Source: Mycolicibacterium malmesburyense (GTDB lineage: Bacteria; Actinomycetota; Actinomycetes; Mycobacteriales; Mycobacteriaceae). Taken from it: 64,000 nucleotides of DNA. The translations under genes were made by a program, and so were the position numbers. The notes below the pieces were generated by a model. That model was not told where the DNA came from and searched no databases. It saw nothing but the letters and a program-made list of their open reading frames with translations. The DNA is taken from NCBI RefSeq assembly GCF_001050015.1, contig NZ_CVTB01000324.1:1-64000 (forward strand), given 5' to 3'. Positions 54,795-64,000 of this stretch are shown here, piece after piece (within the stretch, counting starts at the first letter, position 1; each line of letters opens with the position of its first letter).

Positions 54795-55766
54795 ATGACC
54801 ACCACATCCACGGTTCACGACCTGATCGTCATCGGATCCGGTCCGGCCGGCTACACCGCGGCGATATACGCGGCGCGTGCGCAGTTGAAGCCCTTGGTGT
54901 TCGAAGGCGTCCAGTTCGGCGGTGCGTTGATGACGACCACCGAGGTGGAGAACTACCCCGGCTTCCGCAACGGGATCACCGGCCCCGAGTTGATGGACGA
55001 GATGCGCGAACAGGCGCTGCGCTTCGGCGCGGACCTGCGCATGGAGGACGTCGACGCGGTCGACCTCGCCGGCCCGGTGAAGAAGGTCACGGTCGGCGAC
55101 GAGACGCATCAGGCCCGCGCGGTCATCCTCGCGATGGGCGCCGCGGCGCGACACCTCGGCGTACCCGGGGAAGAGGCCCTGCTGGGCATGGGCGTCAGCA
55201 CATGCGCGACCTGCGACGGGTTCTTCTTCCGCGACGAGGACATCATCGTCGTCGGCGGCGGCGACTCGGCGATGGAGGAGGCCATCTTCCTGACCAAGTT
55301 CGCCCGCAGCGTCACGCTGGTGCACCGTCGCGACGAGTTCCGCGCATCGCGCATCATGCTCGACCGGGCGCGCGCGAACGAGAAGATCACGTTCGTGACG
55401 AACACCGAGGTGCTCGAGATCGAGGGCAGCCCGAAGGTCAGCGGTGTCCGGTTGCGCAACACCGTCACCGGCGATGAGTCCAAGCTGGCCGTCACCGGCG
55501 TATTCGTCGCGATCGGTCACGATCCCCGTTCGGACCTGGTCCGCGGCCAAATCGACCTCGACGAGGACGGTTACGTCCTGACCGAGCGGGGTTCGACCAG
55601 CACCTCGATCGAAGGTGTCTTCGCCGCAGGCGATCTCGTCGACCGCACCTACCGCCAGGCCATCACCGCGGCGGGTACCGGCTGCTCGGCGTCCATCGAC
55701 GCCGAACGCTGGCTCGCCGAAATCGGTTCTGGCCCAAGCGATGAAACCACTGAAACCCCCGTTTGA
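54795..55766 (+). CDS. trxB: Thioredoxin reductase
   Basis: A 323-residue NADPH-dependent flavoprotein. The FAD motif is [20 protein letters not shown], the redox centre CATC is about residues 137-140 ([11 protein letters not shown]), the NADPH motif is [14 protein letters not shown], and the C-terminal [23 protein letters not shown] seals the FAD site. It reduces thioredoxin and so supplies electrons for the thiol pool. AAAGG precedes the ATG at 54,795. It is 13 bp before the thioredoxin gene in a two-gene unit. Confidence 0.97.
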   Translation: MTTTSTVHDLIVIGSGPAGYTAAIYAARAQLKPLVFEGVQFGGALMTTTEVENYPGFRNGITGPELMDEMREQALRFGADLRMEDVDAVDLAGPVKKVTVGDETHQARAVILAMGAAARHLGVPGEEALLGMGVSTCATCDGFFFRDEDIIVVGGGDSAMEEAIFLTKFARSVTLVHRRDEFRASRIMLDRARANEKITFVTNTEVLEIEGSPKVSGVRLRNTVTGDESKLAVTGVFVAIGHDPRSDLVRGQIDLDEDGYVLTERGSTSTSIEGVFAAGDLVDRTYRQAITAAGTGCSASIDAERWLAEIGSGPSDETTETPV

Positions 55767-55779
55767 TAGGAGCCCCTTG

Positions 55780-56115
55780 ATGGCCGAGACCACTGGAACC
55801 ACCGTTGCGGTGACCGACGATTCGTTCTCCTCCGATGTGTTGTCCAGCAGCACACCGGTACTGGTCGACTTCTGGGCGACCTGGTGCGGTCCGTGCAAGA
55901 TGATCGCCCCGGTGCTCGAGGAGATCGCGACCGAGAAGGCGGGGTCGCTCAAGGTCGCCAAGCTCGACGTCGACGCGAACCCCGCCACGGCGCGCGATTT
56001 TCAGGTGGTGTCGATCCCGACGCTCATCGTGTTCAAGGACGGCTCCCCCGTGAAGCGGATCGTCGGCGCAAAAGGCAAGGCAGCGCTGCTGCGCGAGCTC
56101 GCTGACGTGCTCTGA
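55780..56115 (+). CDS. trxA: Thioredoxin
   Basis: A 111-residue thioredoxin with the WCGPC redox site at Cys36/Cys39 ([14 protein letters not shown]), the cis-proline in [12 protein letters not shown], and the characteristic FxxxV..LVDF start. It receives electrons from the adjacent reductase and reduces protein disulfides. In M. tuberculosis the equivalent gene is called trxC. The ATG at 55,780 has AGGAG close upstream. Confidence 0.96.
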   Translation: MAETTGTTVAVTDDSFSSDVLSSSTPVLVDFWATWCGPCKMIAPVLEEIATEKAGSLKVAKLDVDANPATARDFQVVSIPTLIVFKDGSPVKRIVGAKGKAALLRELADVL

Positions 56116-56258
56116 TCGTCGGCTGATTCCACAATCCGGGACGCGGACACCGGCCTGGGGTTTTCTTGATTCACCCGGGTGTCTGCGACAATCGTGCCTA
56201 GCCCGTCAACTTGGTCGGCGCCCTCGCGCAGCTGACAACCGTGACTGAAAGGCCGCAT

Positions 56259-57458
56259 ATGTCCAGTCTGCGTCGCGGTGACCGCGGGTCCGCGGTCACC
56301 GAGATCAGGGCTGCACTGACGGCGTTGGGCATGCTCGAGAACTCCGACGAGGAGATCACCACCGGCAGGCATGTCGCCCTCGACGTGTTCGACGAGGAAC
56401 TCGACCAGGCCGTGCGCGCCTTCCAGCAGCATCGCGGGCTTCTGGTTGACGGAATCGTCGGTGAAGCGACTTACCGTGCGCTGAAAGAGGCGTCGTACCG
56501 GCTCGGCGCCCGCACGCTCAGCCACCAGTTCGGCGCACCGATGTTCGGTGACGACGTCGCGACACTGCAGGCCCGCCTCCAGGATCTCGGCTTCTACACC
56601 GGCCTCGTCGATGGACATTTCGGTCTGGCCACGCACAACGCGTTGATGTCCTATCAGCGCGAGTACGGGCTGTACCCCGACGGTATCTGCGGCCCGGAGA
56701 CGTTGCGCTCCTTGTACTTTCTGGGTTCGCGTGTCACCGGCGGATCCCCCCACGCGATCCGCGAGGAGGAGTTGGTTCGCAGCTCCGGTCCCCGCCTCTC
56801 GGGTAAGCGGATCATCATCGATCCGGGCCGCGGCGGCGATGACCACGGACAGATCATGCAGGGTCCGAACGGCCCCATCAGCGAGTCGGACATCCTGTGG
56901 GACTTGGCAAGTCGGCTCGAGGGCCGAATGACCGCCATCGGCATGGAGACCTTCCTGTCGCGGCCGGCCAACCGCGCACCGTCGGATGCCGAACGCGCCG
57001 CGACCGCCAACGCCGTCGGCGCCGATCTGATGATCAGCCTGCGCTGTGCAACTCAGCCGACACCGGCCGCCAACGGGGTTGCCTCGTTCCACTTCGGTAA
57101 TTCGCACGGTTCGGTGTCCACCATCGGACGCAATCTCGCCGACTTCATTCAGCGAGAAGTGGTCGCGCGCACCGGTTTACGTGATTGCCGCACCCACGGG
57201 CGCACCTGGGACCTGTTGCGCCTGACCCGGATGCCCACGGTGCAGGTCGACGTCGGCTACATCACCAACCCGCACGACCGGGCCACGCTGGTGTCGACCC
57301 AGGCCCGCGACGCCGTCGCCGAAGGCATGCTCGCCGCCGTCAAGCGGCTCTATCTGCTCGGTAAGAACGACCGTCCGACAGGCACTTTCACGTTCGCCGA
57401 GCTGCTGGCCCACGAGCTATCGGTCGAGCAGGCCGCCGGCCGCGTCAGCCCGTCCTGA
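56259..57458 (+). CDS. cwlM: CwlM, catalytically dead amidase-fold regulator
   Basis: A 399-residue protein. Two peptidoglycan-binding repeats (about residues 5-75 and 85-150; GVEATYRALKEA-like and LYPDGICGPETLRSL) precede an amidase_3 fold (about 185-370). The zinc-binding histidine of the amidase motif DPGHGG is Arg here (IIIDPGRGGDD, about residue 188), so this is the pseudo-enzyme form. CwlM is cytoplasmic in mycobacteria and, when phosphorylated by PknB, activates MurA and binds MurJ. There is no signal peptide. ATG at 56,259 is preferred. Confidence 0.93.
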   Translation: MSSLRRGDRGSAVTEIRAALTALGMLENSDEEITTGRHVALDVFDEELDQAVRAFQQHRGLLVDGIVGEATYRALKEASYRLGARTLSHQFGAPMFGDDVATLQARLQDLGFYTGLVDGHFGLATHNALMSYQREYGLYPDGICGPETLRSLYFLGSRVTGGSPHAIREEELVRSSGPRLSGKRIIIDPGRGGDDHGQIMQGPNGPISESDILWDLASRLEGRMTAIGMETFLSRPANRAPSDAERAATANAVGADLMISLRCATQPTPAANGVASFHFGNSHGSVSTIGRNLADFIQREVVARTGLRDCRTHGRTWDLLRLTRMPTVQVDVGYITNPHDRATLVSTQARDAVAEGMLAAVKRLYLLGKNDRPTGTFTFAELLAHELSVEQAAGRVSPS

Positions 57459-58252
57459 CGTCCGGCCGCGCTCAACCCCACCGAACCCGCCCCGGCTCCG
57501 ACCGGTTGCCGCAGCTGCGCGAACTCGAACAGCCGCTCCAGGGCCGCCTCGACATCGGCCTTCCAGCCCAAACCCTGTTCCAGCTCGAGCCTTAACCGCG
57601 GGAAGTAGCGGTGCTGGGCGACGACGACGAAACCCGCGTCCAGCAGAAGGTCGGCGTCGAGCACGCACTGTTCGACCGAGCAGTCACCGAGAACCTCGAG
57701 CACCGGTCGCAGTTCCGGTGCCACCACACCGGGTTCGGCCAGCTCGCTGACTTCGGCGGTGTGCGCGAACGCCTCGAGCGCACGCGCACCGCGGCGGACC
57801 AGGTCGCCGACGACGGCGGCGATCAGTGCGCGCGATACCGCCGCGGTGTCCTCACCGGATTCGATACCCAGCGACGTGAGCAGTACCGCGTCGGCACTCA
57901 CGGGTGCGGTCGGAAATCGGCGTGCCCGCGGTACGGATCCCGGCGGTGCGTAGAACGCGTAGCCGAGGCACGCCTCGTCTCCCCGCAGCGGCGCGAGACC
58001 GTCGTCGGAATCGGCGTCCACACACTGCACGGCGACCTGACCGCACGACCCCCACTCGAGCATGACCATCGACAGCCAGGCTTCCTTCTCGAACTCCGGG
58101 TCGGACAGGTGGTCGTCGACGCCCGGGACGGCGGCGCCGGCCGCGTCCCGTCCGAGGGTGAGGGGGTCGACCTCCCAGTACACGCAGCGACGGGCGTGCT
58201 TGGGCAACTGCTCGAACGCTTCGAGTCGCAGGGGCGTGATGCGTGCCGACAC
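57350..58252 (-). CDS. Conserved hypothetical protein (Rv3916c type)
   Basis: A 300-residue protein without a recognised domain. It begins VSARITPLRLEAFEQLPKHARR and has CVYWEVDP, EKEAWLSMVMLEWGSCGQV, and CLGYAFYAPPG; the middle looks acetyltransferase-like but I cannot confirm the acetyl-CoA motif. The GTG at 58,252 is the known start of homologues. The C-terminal 36 codons read antisense across the end of cwlM (109-base overlap), which the shorter M. tuberculosis protein probably lacks. It is followed by parB on the same strand with 208 bp between. Confidence 0.72.
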   Translation of the reverse strand: MSARITPLRLEAFEQLPKHARRCVYWEVDPLTLGRDAAGAAVPGVDDHLSDPEFEKEAWLSMVMLEWGSCGQVAVQCVDADSDDGLAPLRGDEACLGYAFYAPPGSVPRARRFPTAPVSADAVLLTSLGIESGEDTAAVSRALIAAVVGDLVRRGARALEAFAHTAEVSELAEPGVVAPELRPVLEVLGDCSVEQCVLDADLLLDAGFVVVAQHRYFPRLRLELEQGLGWKADVEAALERLFEFAQLRQPVGAGAGSVGLSAAGRQDGLTRPAACSTDSSWASSSANVKVPVGRSFLPSR

Positions 58253-58368
58253 TAAACTTCCTGAGTCCTTCGCGATGCCGCGGTATACAGCTGCCACTCC
58301 AGGATAGAAGGGTCTGGGCACCTCGACGCTCCGATTCGCGGGCCTCTCCCGGTCCGGGACGAAACGTG

Positions 58369-58434
58369 TTGTGTCACAGGTGCTTTCCTTCGGAGGACGC
58401 TGTCAACGCCGGCGCGACCCGGGTTGTGTCACAG
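58369..58434. repeat. Direct repeat TTGTGTCACAG, twice
   Basis: TTGTGTCACAG occurs at 58,369-58,379 and again at 58,424-58,434, 55 bp apart, upstream of the Rv3916c-type gene (minus strand). A TTGACA on the minus strand lies between them (58,401-58,406). Together they may form a regulated promoter region. The spacing of 55 bp is five helical turns. Confidence 0.4.
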
Positions 58435-58459
58435 TGACGTAATTACCCGGTGTGGTGGG

Positions 58460-59452
58460 TCACTGATCGGATGCGCTCATCAGTTCGACTATGCGTTGCA
58501 GGTCGTCCACCGAGCCGAACTCGACGACGATCTTGCCCTTACGTTTGCCCAGGCTGACGGTCACCCTGGTGTCGAAGGCCGTCGACAGGCGTTCGGCCAC
58601 ATCCTGCAGTCCCGGCATGTTGATCGGCTTGCGCTTCGGCGCCGAGGGCGGCGGTGTACCCGCGCGATTGGCCAGGGTGACCGCCTCTTCGGTGGCCCGC
58701 ACCGACAGGCCCTCCGCGACGATCCGCGCGGCGAGCTCCTCCTGCTTCTCCGGTCCCCCTTCGAGCGACAGGAGGGCGCGCGCGTGACCCGCCGAAAGCA
58801 CTCCCGCGGCAACGCGGCGCTGTACGGCGATCGGCAGGCGCAGCAGCCGGATCATGTTGGTGATCACCGGGCGCGACCGCCCGATCCGTGAGGCGAGTTC
58901 ATCGTGGGTGACCCCGAACTCGTCGAGCAGCTGCTGATAGGCGGCCGCCTCTTCCAACGGGTTCAGCTGGACGCGGTGGATGTTCTCCAACAGCGCGTCG
59001 CGCAGCATGCTGTCGTCGGTGGTCTCCCGGACGATCGCGGGGATGGCCGCGAGGCCGGCCTGCTGGGCGGCGCGCCACCGCCGCTCCCCCATCACGAGTT
59101 GGAAGCGCGCGGATCCCGGTGCGCCGGGCGGCAGCTCGCGCACGACGATCGGTTGCATGAGGCCGAACTCACGGATCGAGTGGATGAGCTCGGCGAGCGC
59201 CTCTTCGTCGAAGACCTGGCGCGGCTGACGCGGATTCGGCTCGATCGACGACGGGTCGATCTCGCGGTACACCGCGCCGACGTCGGAGGGCGTGGCCGTG
59301 TTGCCGTTCGATGGTCCGCCGATCACGACGTCGGCCGCCGCGTCGCCCATCCGCGGACCGAATCCGGTGTTCTCCCCATCGGCGGGACCGGTCGGGATCA
59401 GCGAGGCCAGGCCGCGGCCGAGGCCGCTGCGCTTGCGTGTTGGTTGGCTCAT
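58460..59452 (-). CDS. parB: Chromosome-partitioning protein ParB
   Basis: A 330-residue CTP-dependent DNA clamp that loads at parS and spreads to form the partition complex near oriC. Residues about 65-180 show [20 protein letters not shown], the CTP-binding [12 protein letters not shown] region, and [20 protein letters not shown]. The parS-binding HTH is [36 protein letters not shown] coiled dimerisation end follows. The ATG at 59,452 lies 22 bp after the parA stop. Confidence 0.96.
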   Translation of the reverse strand: MSQPTRKRSGLGRGLASLIPTGPADGENTGFGPRMGDAAADVVIGGPSNGNTATPSDVGAVYREIDPSSIEPNPRQPRQVFDEEALAELIHSIREFGLMQPIVVRELPPGAPGSARFQLVMGERRWRAAQQAGLAAIPAIVRETTDDSMLRDALLENIHRVQLNPLEEAAAYQQLLDEFGVTHDELASRIGRSRPVITNMIRLLRLPIAVQRRVAAGVLSAGHARALLSLEGGPEKQEELAARIVAEGLSVRATEEAVTLANRAGTPPPSAPKRKPINMPGLQDVAERLSTAFDTRVTVSLGKRKGKIVVEFGSVDDLQRIVELMSASDQ

Positions 59453-59474
59453 GTCTTCTCCTTAGCGCAAACGC

Positions 59475-61872
<2,398 letters not shown>

Positions 61873-61906
61873 GTCGTTCTCTCCTCATCCCGCCGGGATC
61901 CCCCGG

Positions 61907-63016
61907 TCACCGTTTACGTTTCTTGGGCCGCGCCCCGGGGCGCGGGGTCGCGCCGGGCCGCGGTGCGCGGTTCGCTCCGGTCGCCGCCTTGCCCGGGCTA
62001 CTGCCCGTCGGCTTCTTGTCGGCCGCGCCGTTCTCCGATGCGGTCTCGGTGTCTTCGCTCTCGTCGTTCGCCGCCGGCTCCGCGGACTTCGCCGCGCCAG
62101 CCTTGCGGTCCCGTTTCGGCTTGGCCCCCGGCGGCGGCGCGTTCTTGGCCTGCCGCTCCTGCGCCTCGAGCTTCTTGGCCTCTTCTTCCTTCTCGATCTT
62201 GCCGAAGACGTAATGCTGCTGACCGAAGGTCCAGATGTTGTTGGCGAGCCAGTACATGATGATGGCCAGCGGCAGGAACGGCCCGCCCACGACGACACCG
62301 AGCGGGAAGACGTACAGCGCCAGCTTGTTCATCATCGCCGTCTGCGGATTGGCGGCGGCCTCGGGGCTCTGCCGTGCCACCGACGCGCGGCTGTTGAAGT
62401 ACGTCGCGATGCCGGCCAGGATCATGATCGGCACGCCGACCGCGATCACCGCCGCCCGGTTGAATTCGGTGAACGCGTCCAGACCGGTGGTCTGAATCAT
62501 GGTCGCGCCCAACGGCGCACCGAACAGATGGGCGTCGAGGAAGTTCGCCACATCGGTCGGACTGAAGACGTAGTTGCCGGTGGCCCGGTTCTGCTCGACC
62601 GACAGCTGGATCTGACCGAACCCGCCCTGCGTCCGGTTGAACGAGCGCAACACGTGGAACAGCCCGAGGAACACCGGCACCTGGGCGAGCATCGGCAGGC
62701 AGCCGAGGATCGGGTTGAACCCGTGCTCGCGCTGCAGCTTCTGCATCTCCAGCGCCATCCGCTGGCGGTCCTTGCCGTACTTCTTCTGCAGCGCCTTGAT
62801 CTGCGGCTGCAACTCCTGCATCTGCCGCGTCGTGCGGATCTGCTTGACGAACGGCTTGTAGAGGATCGCGCGCAACGTGAACACCAGGAACATCACCGAG
62901 AGCGCCCACGCGAAGAAGTTGGAGGGGCCCAGCAGCAAGGCGAACAGCTTGTACCAGACCCACATGATCGCCGACACCGGGTAGTAGATGATGTCCAGGC
63001 TGAACCAGTTAAACAC
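61907..63016 (-). CDS. yidC: Membrane protein insertase YidC
   Basis: A 369-residue insertase. Five hydrophobic segments are seen: residues 11-30 ([20 protein letters not shown]), 35-60, [38 protein letters not shown], and [20 protein letters not shown]. The C-terminal cytoplasmic tail is about 110 residues, basic and Pro-rich. The GTG at 63,016 begins [13 protein letters not shown]; it overlaps the yidD end by eight bases. YidC folds and inserts membrane proteins, alone or with Sec. Confidence 0.94.
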   Translation of the reverse strand: MFNWFSLDIIYYPVSAIMWVWYKLFALLLGPSNFFAWALSVMFLVFTLRAILYKPFVKQIRTTRQMQELQPQIKALQKKYGKDRQRMALEMQKLQREHGFNPILGCLPMLAQVPVFLGLFHVLRSFNRTQGGFGQIQLSVEQNRATGNYVFSPTDVANFLDAHLFGAPLGATMIQTTGLDAFTEFNRAAVIAVGVPIMILAGIATYFNSRASVARQSPEAAANPQTAMMNKLALYVFPLGVVVGGPFLPLAIIMYWLANNIWTFGQQHYVFGKIEKEEEAKKLEAQERQAKNAPPPGAKPKRDRKAGAAKSAEPAANDESEDTETASENGAADKKPTGSSPGKAATGANRAPRPGATPRPGARPKKRKR

Positions 63017-63389
63017 GCGTCTCGCTTCCTGCTCGCAATGCTCGGTGCCCGCCACTGGTGTCGGCAGCGGTGTCCCGATCCTCCGAGGACTCGCCCGCGC
63101 GAGCACCCGACGCCTGCGCGTCGCCTTGCTCGTCGGGCGCGGGACGATCCGGTATCGGGTCCCATCCTCCCTTATGCCACGGCCCGCATTTCAGCAGCCG
63201 TACCGTCGCCAGCCAGCCGCCGCGCACCAACCCGTATTCGGTGAGGGCATCCACCGCGTACTGGCTGCAGGTGGGGCTGAATCGGCACGTCGGCAGGCGC
63301 AGCGGTGAGATCGTGTGCCGGTACAGCTGGATCACGTAGATCACGGCGCGGGCCGTTCGCGCTCCAGCCGACCGCATCGAGATCCTCAT
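63009..63389 (-). CDS. yidD: YidD membrane-protein insertion factor
   Basis: A 126-residue protein with a hydrophobic N-terminus and the signature [20 protein letters not shown], then [12 protein letters not shown] and [22 protein letters not shown]. It has the conserved cysteines of the family, and helps insertion with YidC. The C-terminal tail (30-40 residues) is hydrophilic. Its start overlaps the rnpA stop (ATGA). Confidence 0.92.
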   Translation of the reverse strand: MRISMRSAGARTARAVIYVIQLYRHTISPLRLPTCRFSPTCSQYAVDALTEYGLVRGGWLATVRLLKCGPWHKGGWDPIPDRPAPDEQGDAQASGARAGESSEDRDTAADTSGGHRALRAGSETRV

Positions 63390-63742
63390 CGGGACGCCTC
63401 GACCCTCGGTTTGGTGCGGCGCAACGCCGTCCGCAGTTCCTGTTCGAGCCGCGCGGAGATGGCATGCCGGCTGCTGGGCAGTGCTCGGATCACCACCCGA
63501 TCGGCCGGGTCCAGTTCGTCGAGGAGGTTGCGCGCGACATGACGAAGCCGCCGCGCGACGCGGTGGCGTTGCACGGCGGTGCCGACAGCTTTGGAGACGA
63601 CCAATCCGATCCGCGGGCCCGGTTCGGAGGACTCGGACCGCAGGGCGTGCACGACGAGATCGGGCTGTACCGCACGCACGCCTCGGCCGACGGTGGTCCC
63701 GAACTCGCTCGACCGCGTCATCCGGTGCCGCGCCGGAAGCAC
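63386..63742 (-). CDS. rnpA: Ribonuclease P protein component
   Basis: A 118-residue basic protein that assists the RNase P RNA in 5' maturation of tRNA precursors. It starts [23 protein letters not shown] and has the RNR-type helix [17 protein letters not shown] start at 63,742. It is coupled by a four-base overlap to yidD, and 32 bp separate it from rpmH upstream. Confidence 0.93.
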   Translation of the reverse strand: MLPARHRMTRSSEFGTTVGRGVRAVQPDLVVHALRSESSEPGPRIGLVVSKAVGTAVQRHRVARRLRHVARNLLDELDPADRVVIRALPSSRHAISARLEQELRTALRRTKPRVEASR

Positions 63743-63774
63743 AGCGTCAACTCCCGCTCGAAATCACGTGGGAG

Positions 63775-63918
63775 TCACGCGGTCAGCTTGCGCCGACCCT
63801 TGGTGCGCCGGTTCGCGACGATCGCCCGTCCTGCCCGGGTGCGCATCCGCAGCCGGAAGCCATGCACGCGCGCCCGGCGCCGGTTGTTCGGCTGGAAGGT
63901 CCGCTTGCCCTTGGCCAC
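63775..63918 (-). CDS. rpmH: 50S ribosomal protein L34
   Basis: A 47-residue very basic ribosomal protein, reading [20 protein letters not shown] and ending [11 protein letters not shown]. The GTG at 63,918 has AAGGAGA a few bases upstream; an in-frame start further left is not needed. L34 binds domain III of 23S rRNA. In actinobacteria rpmH is adjacent to dnaA and opens the rnpA-yidD-yidC-jag-rsmG-parA-parB unit. Confidence 0.95.
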   Translation of the reverse strand: MAKGKRTFQPNNRRRARVHGFRLRMRTRAGRAIVANRRTKGRRKLTA

Positions 63919-64000
63919 GGCTGTCTCCTTGTTGCGTTTGGCACCCGCATCCCCCACCGACGACGTACGAAATCGGTTTGGACGCAGTTGCCGTTGGTAA
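63919..64000. other. Start of the rpmH-dnaA intergenic region
   Basis: Only 82 bp of the rpmH upstream region are in the window, including its ribosome-binding site. I see no clear promoter or DnaA box here; the origin-proximal part must lie beyond 64,000. Confidence 0.5.

Noticed and set aside
63919..64000. DnaA boxes near the right end
   Set aside because: No TTATCCACA-like sequence in these 82 bp; the origin lies to the right of the window.

Overview
The window looks like a chromosomal segment from a high-GC, fast-growing mycobacterium (Mycolicibacterium type), lying just left of oriC. It ends at rpmH, so dnaA and the origin should follow immediately to the right. Signs of this are the gene content (ponA1, ino1, cwlM, sigM, trxB/trxA, parAB with parS sites, jag/yidC/yidD/rnpA/rpmH), the very high GC, the many GTG starts and 4-nt overlaps, an intein in dnaB, and a glucosylglycerate hydrolase known from fast-growing mycobacteria. 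Names and Rv-number equivalences come from recognising the protein families, not from a database search.

Layout. (1) 1-10,900 is an accessory, partly decayed region: an AraC/GlxA regulator fragment, a CPBP-type membrane protease, a luciferase-like oxidoreductase, an O-methyltransferase, a 24-codon SDR remnant, a phospholipase-D-family enzyme, a RipA-like coiled-coil secreted protein, a frameshifted small secreted protein, a SAM methyltransferase, an IS256-type transposase tail, a VapBC toxin-antitoxin pair and the C-terminal half of an EEP nuclease. (2) 10,953-15,780 is the minus-strand replication/ribosome cluster rpsF-ssb-rpsR-rplI, then dnaB carrying a 425-residue intein. (3) 15,922-44,083 is the block known in M. 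tuberculosis as Rv0051 back to Rv0036c: GT87 mannosyltransferase, ponA1, padR, ino1, hydrolase, GntR and MarR regulators, leuS, mtc28, yqgE, MFS. It is interspersed with genes absent from that species' block, as I recall it: a hydrolase-cyclase fusion, a thioesterase, a PhoX-type protein, an amino-acid ABC transporter, ggh, an SDR and an AbiEi/DUF559 protein. (4) 44,080-64,000 is the Rv3906c-Rv3924c block: pcnA, mutT4, a secreted DUF6049-type protein, murJ fused to a pseudokinase, sigM and its anti-sigma factor, trxB-trxA, cwlM, parB-parA-rsmG, jag, yidC, yidD, rnpA, rpmH.

Several functions converge on the envelope and its regulation: PonA1 polymerises and cross-links peptidoglycan, MurJ flips lipid II, CwlM regulates precursor supply, and the GT87 protein and ino1 feed glycolipid synthesis. 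SigM/anti-SigM and thioredoxin reductase/thioredoxin handle stress and redox balance. ParAB-parS segregates the nearby origin.

The most interesting non-gene signals are: a 27-bp tandem array of parS sites written inside the parA coding sequence as repeated VSRET peptides; another parS placed on the translation start of rsmG; twin 43-bp hairpins bracketing the AbiEi/DUF559 gene between two otherwise convergent housekeeping genes; several families of intergenic palindromes that occur more than once; and an internal ribosome-binding site that could release the pseudokinase half of MurJ. I found no CRISPR array, tRNA, rRNA or intact insertion sequence, and no clearly novel multi-gene system.
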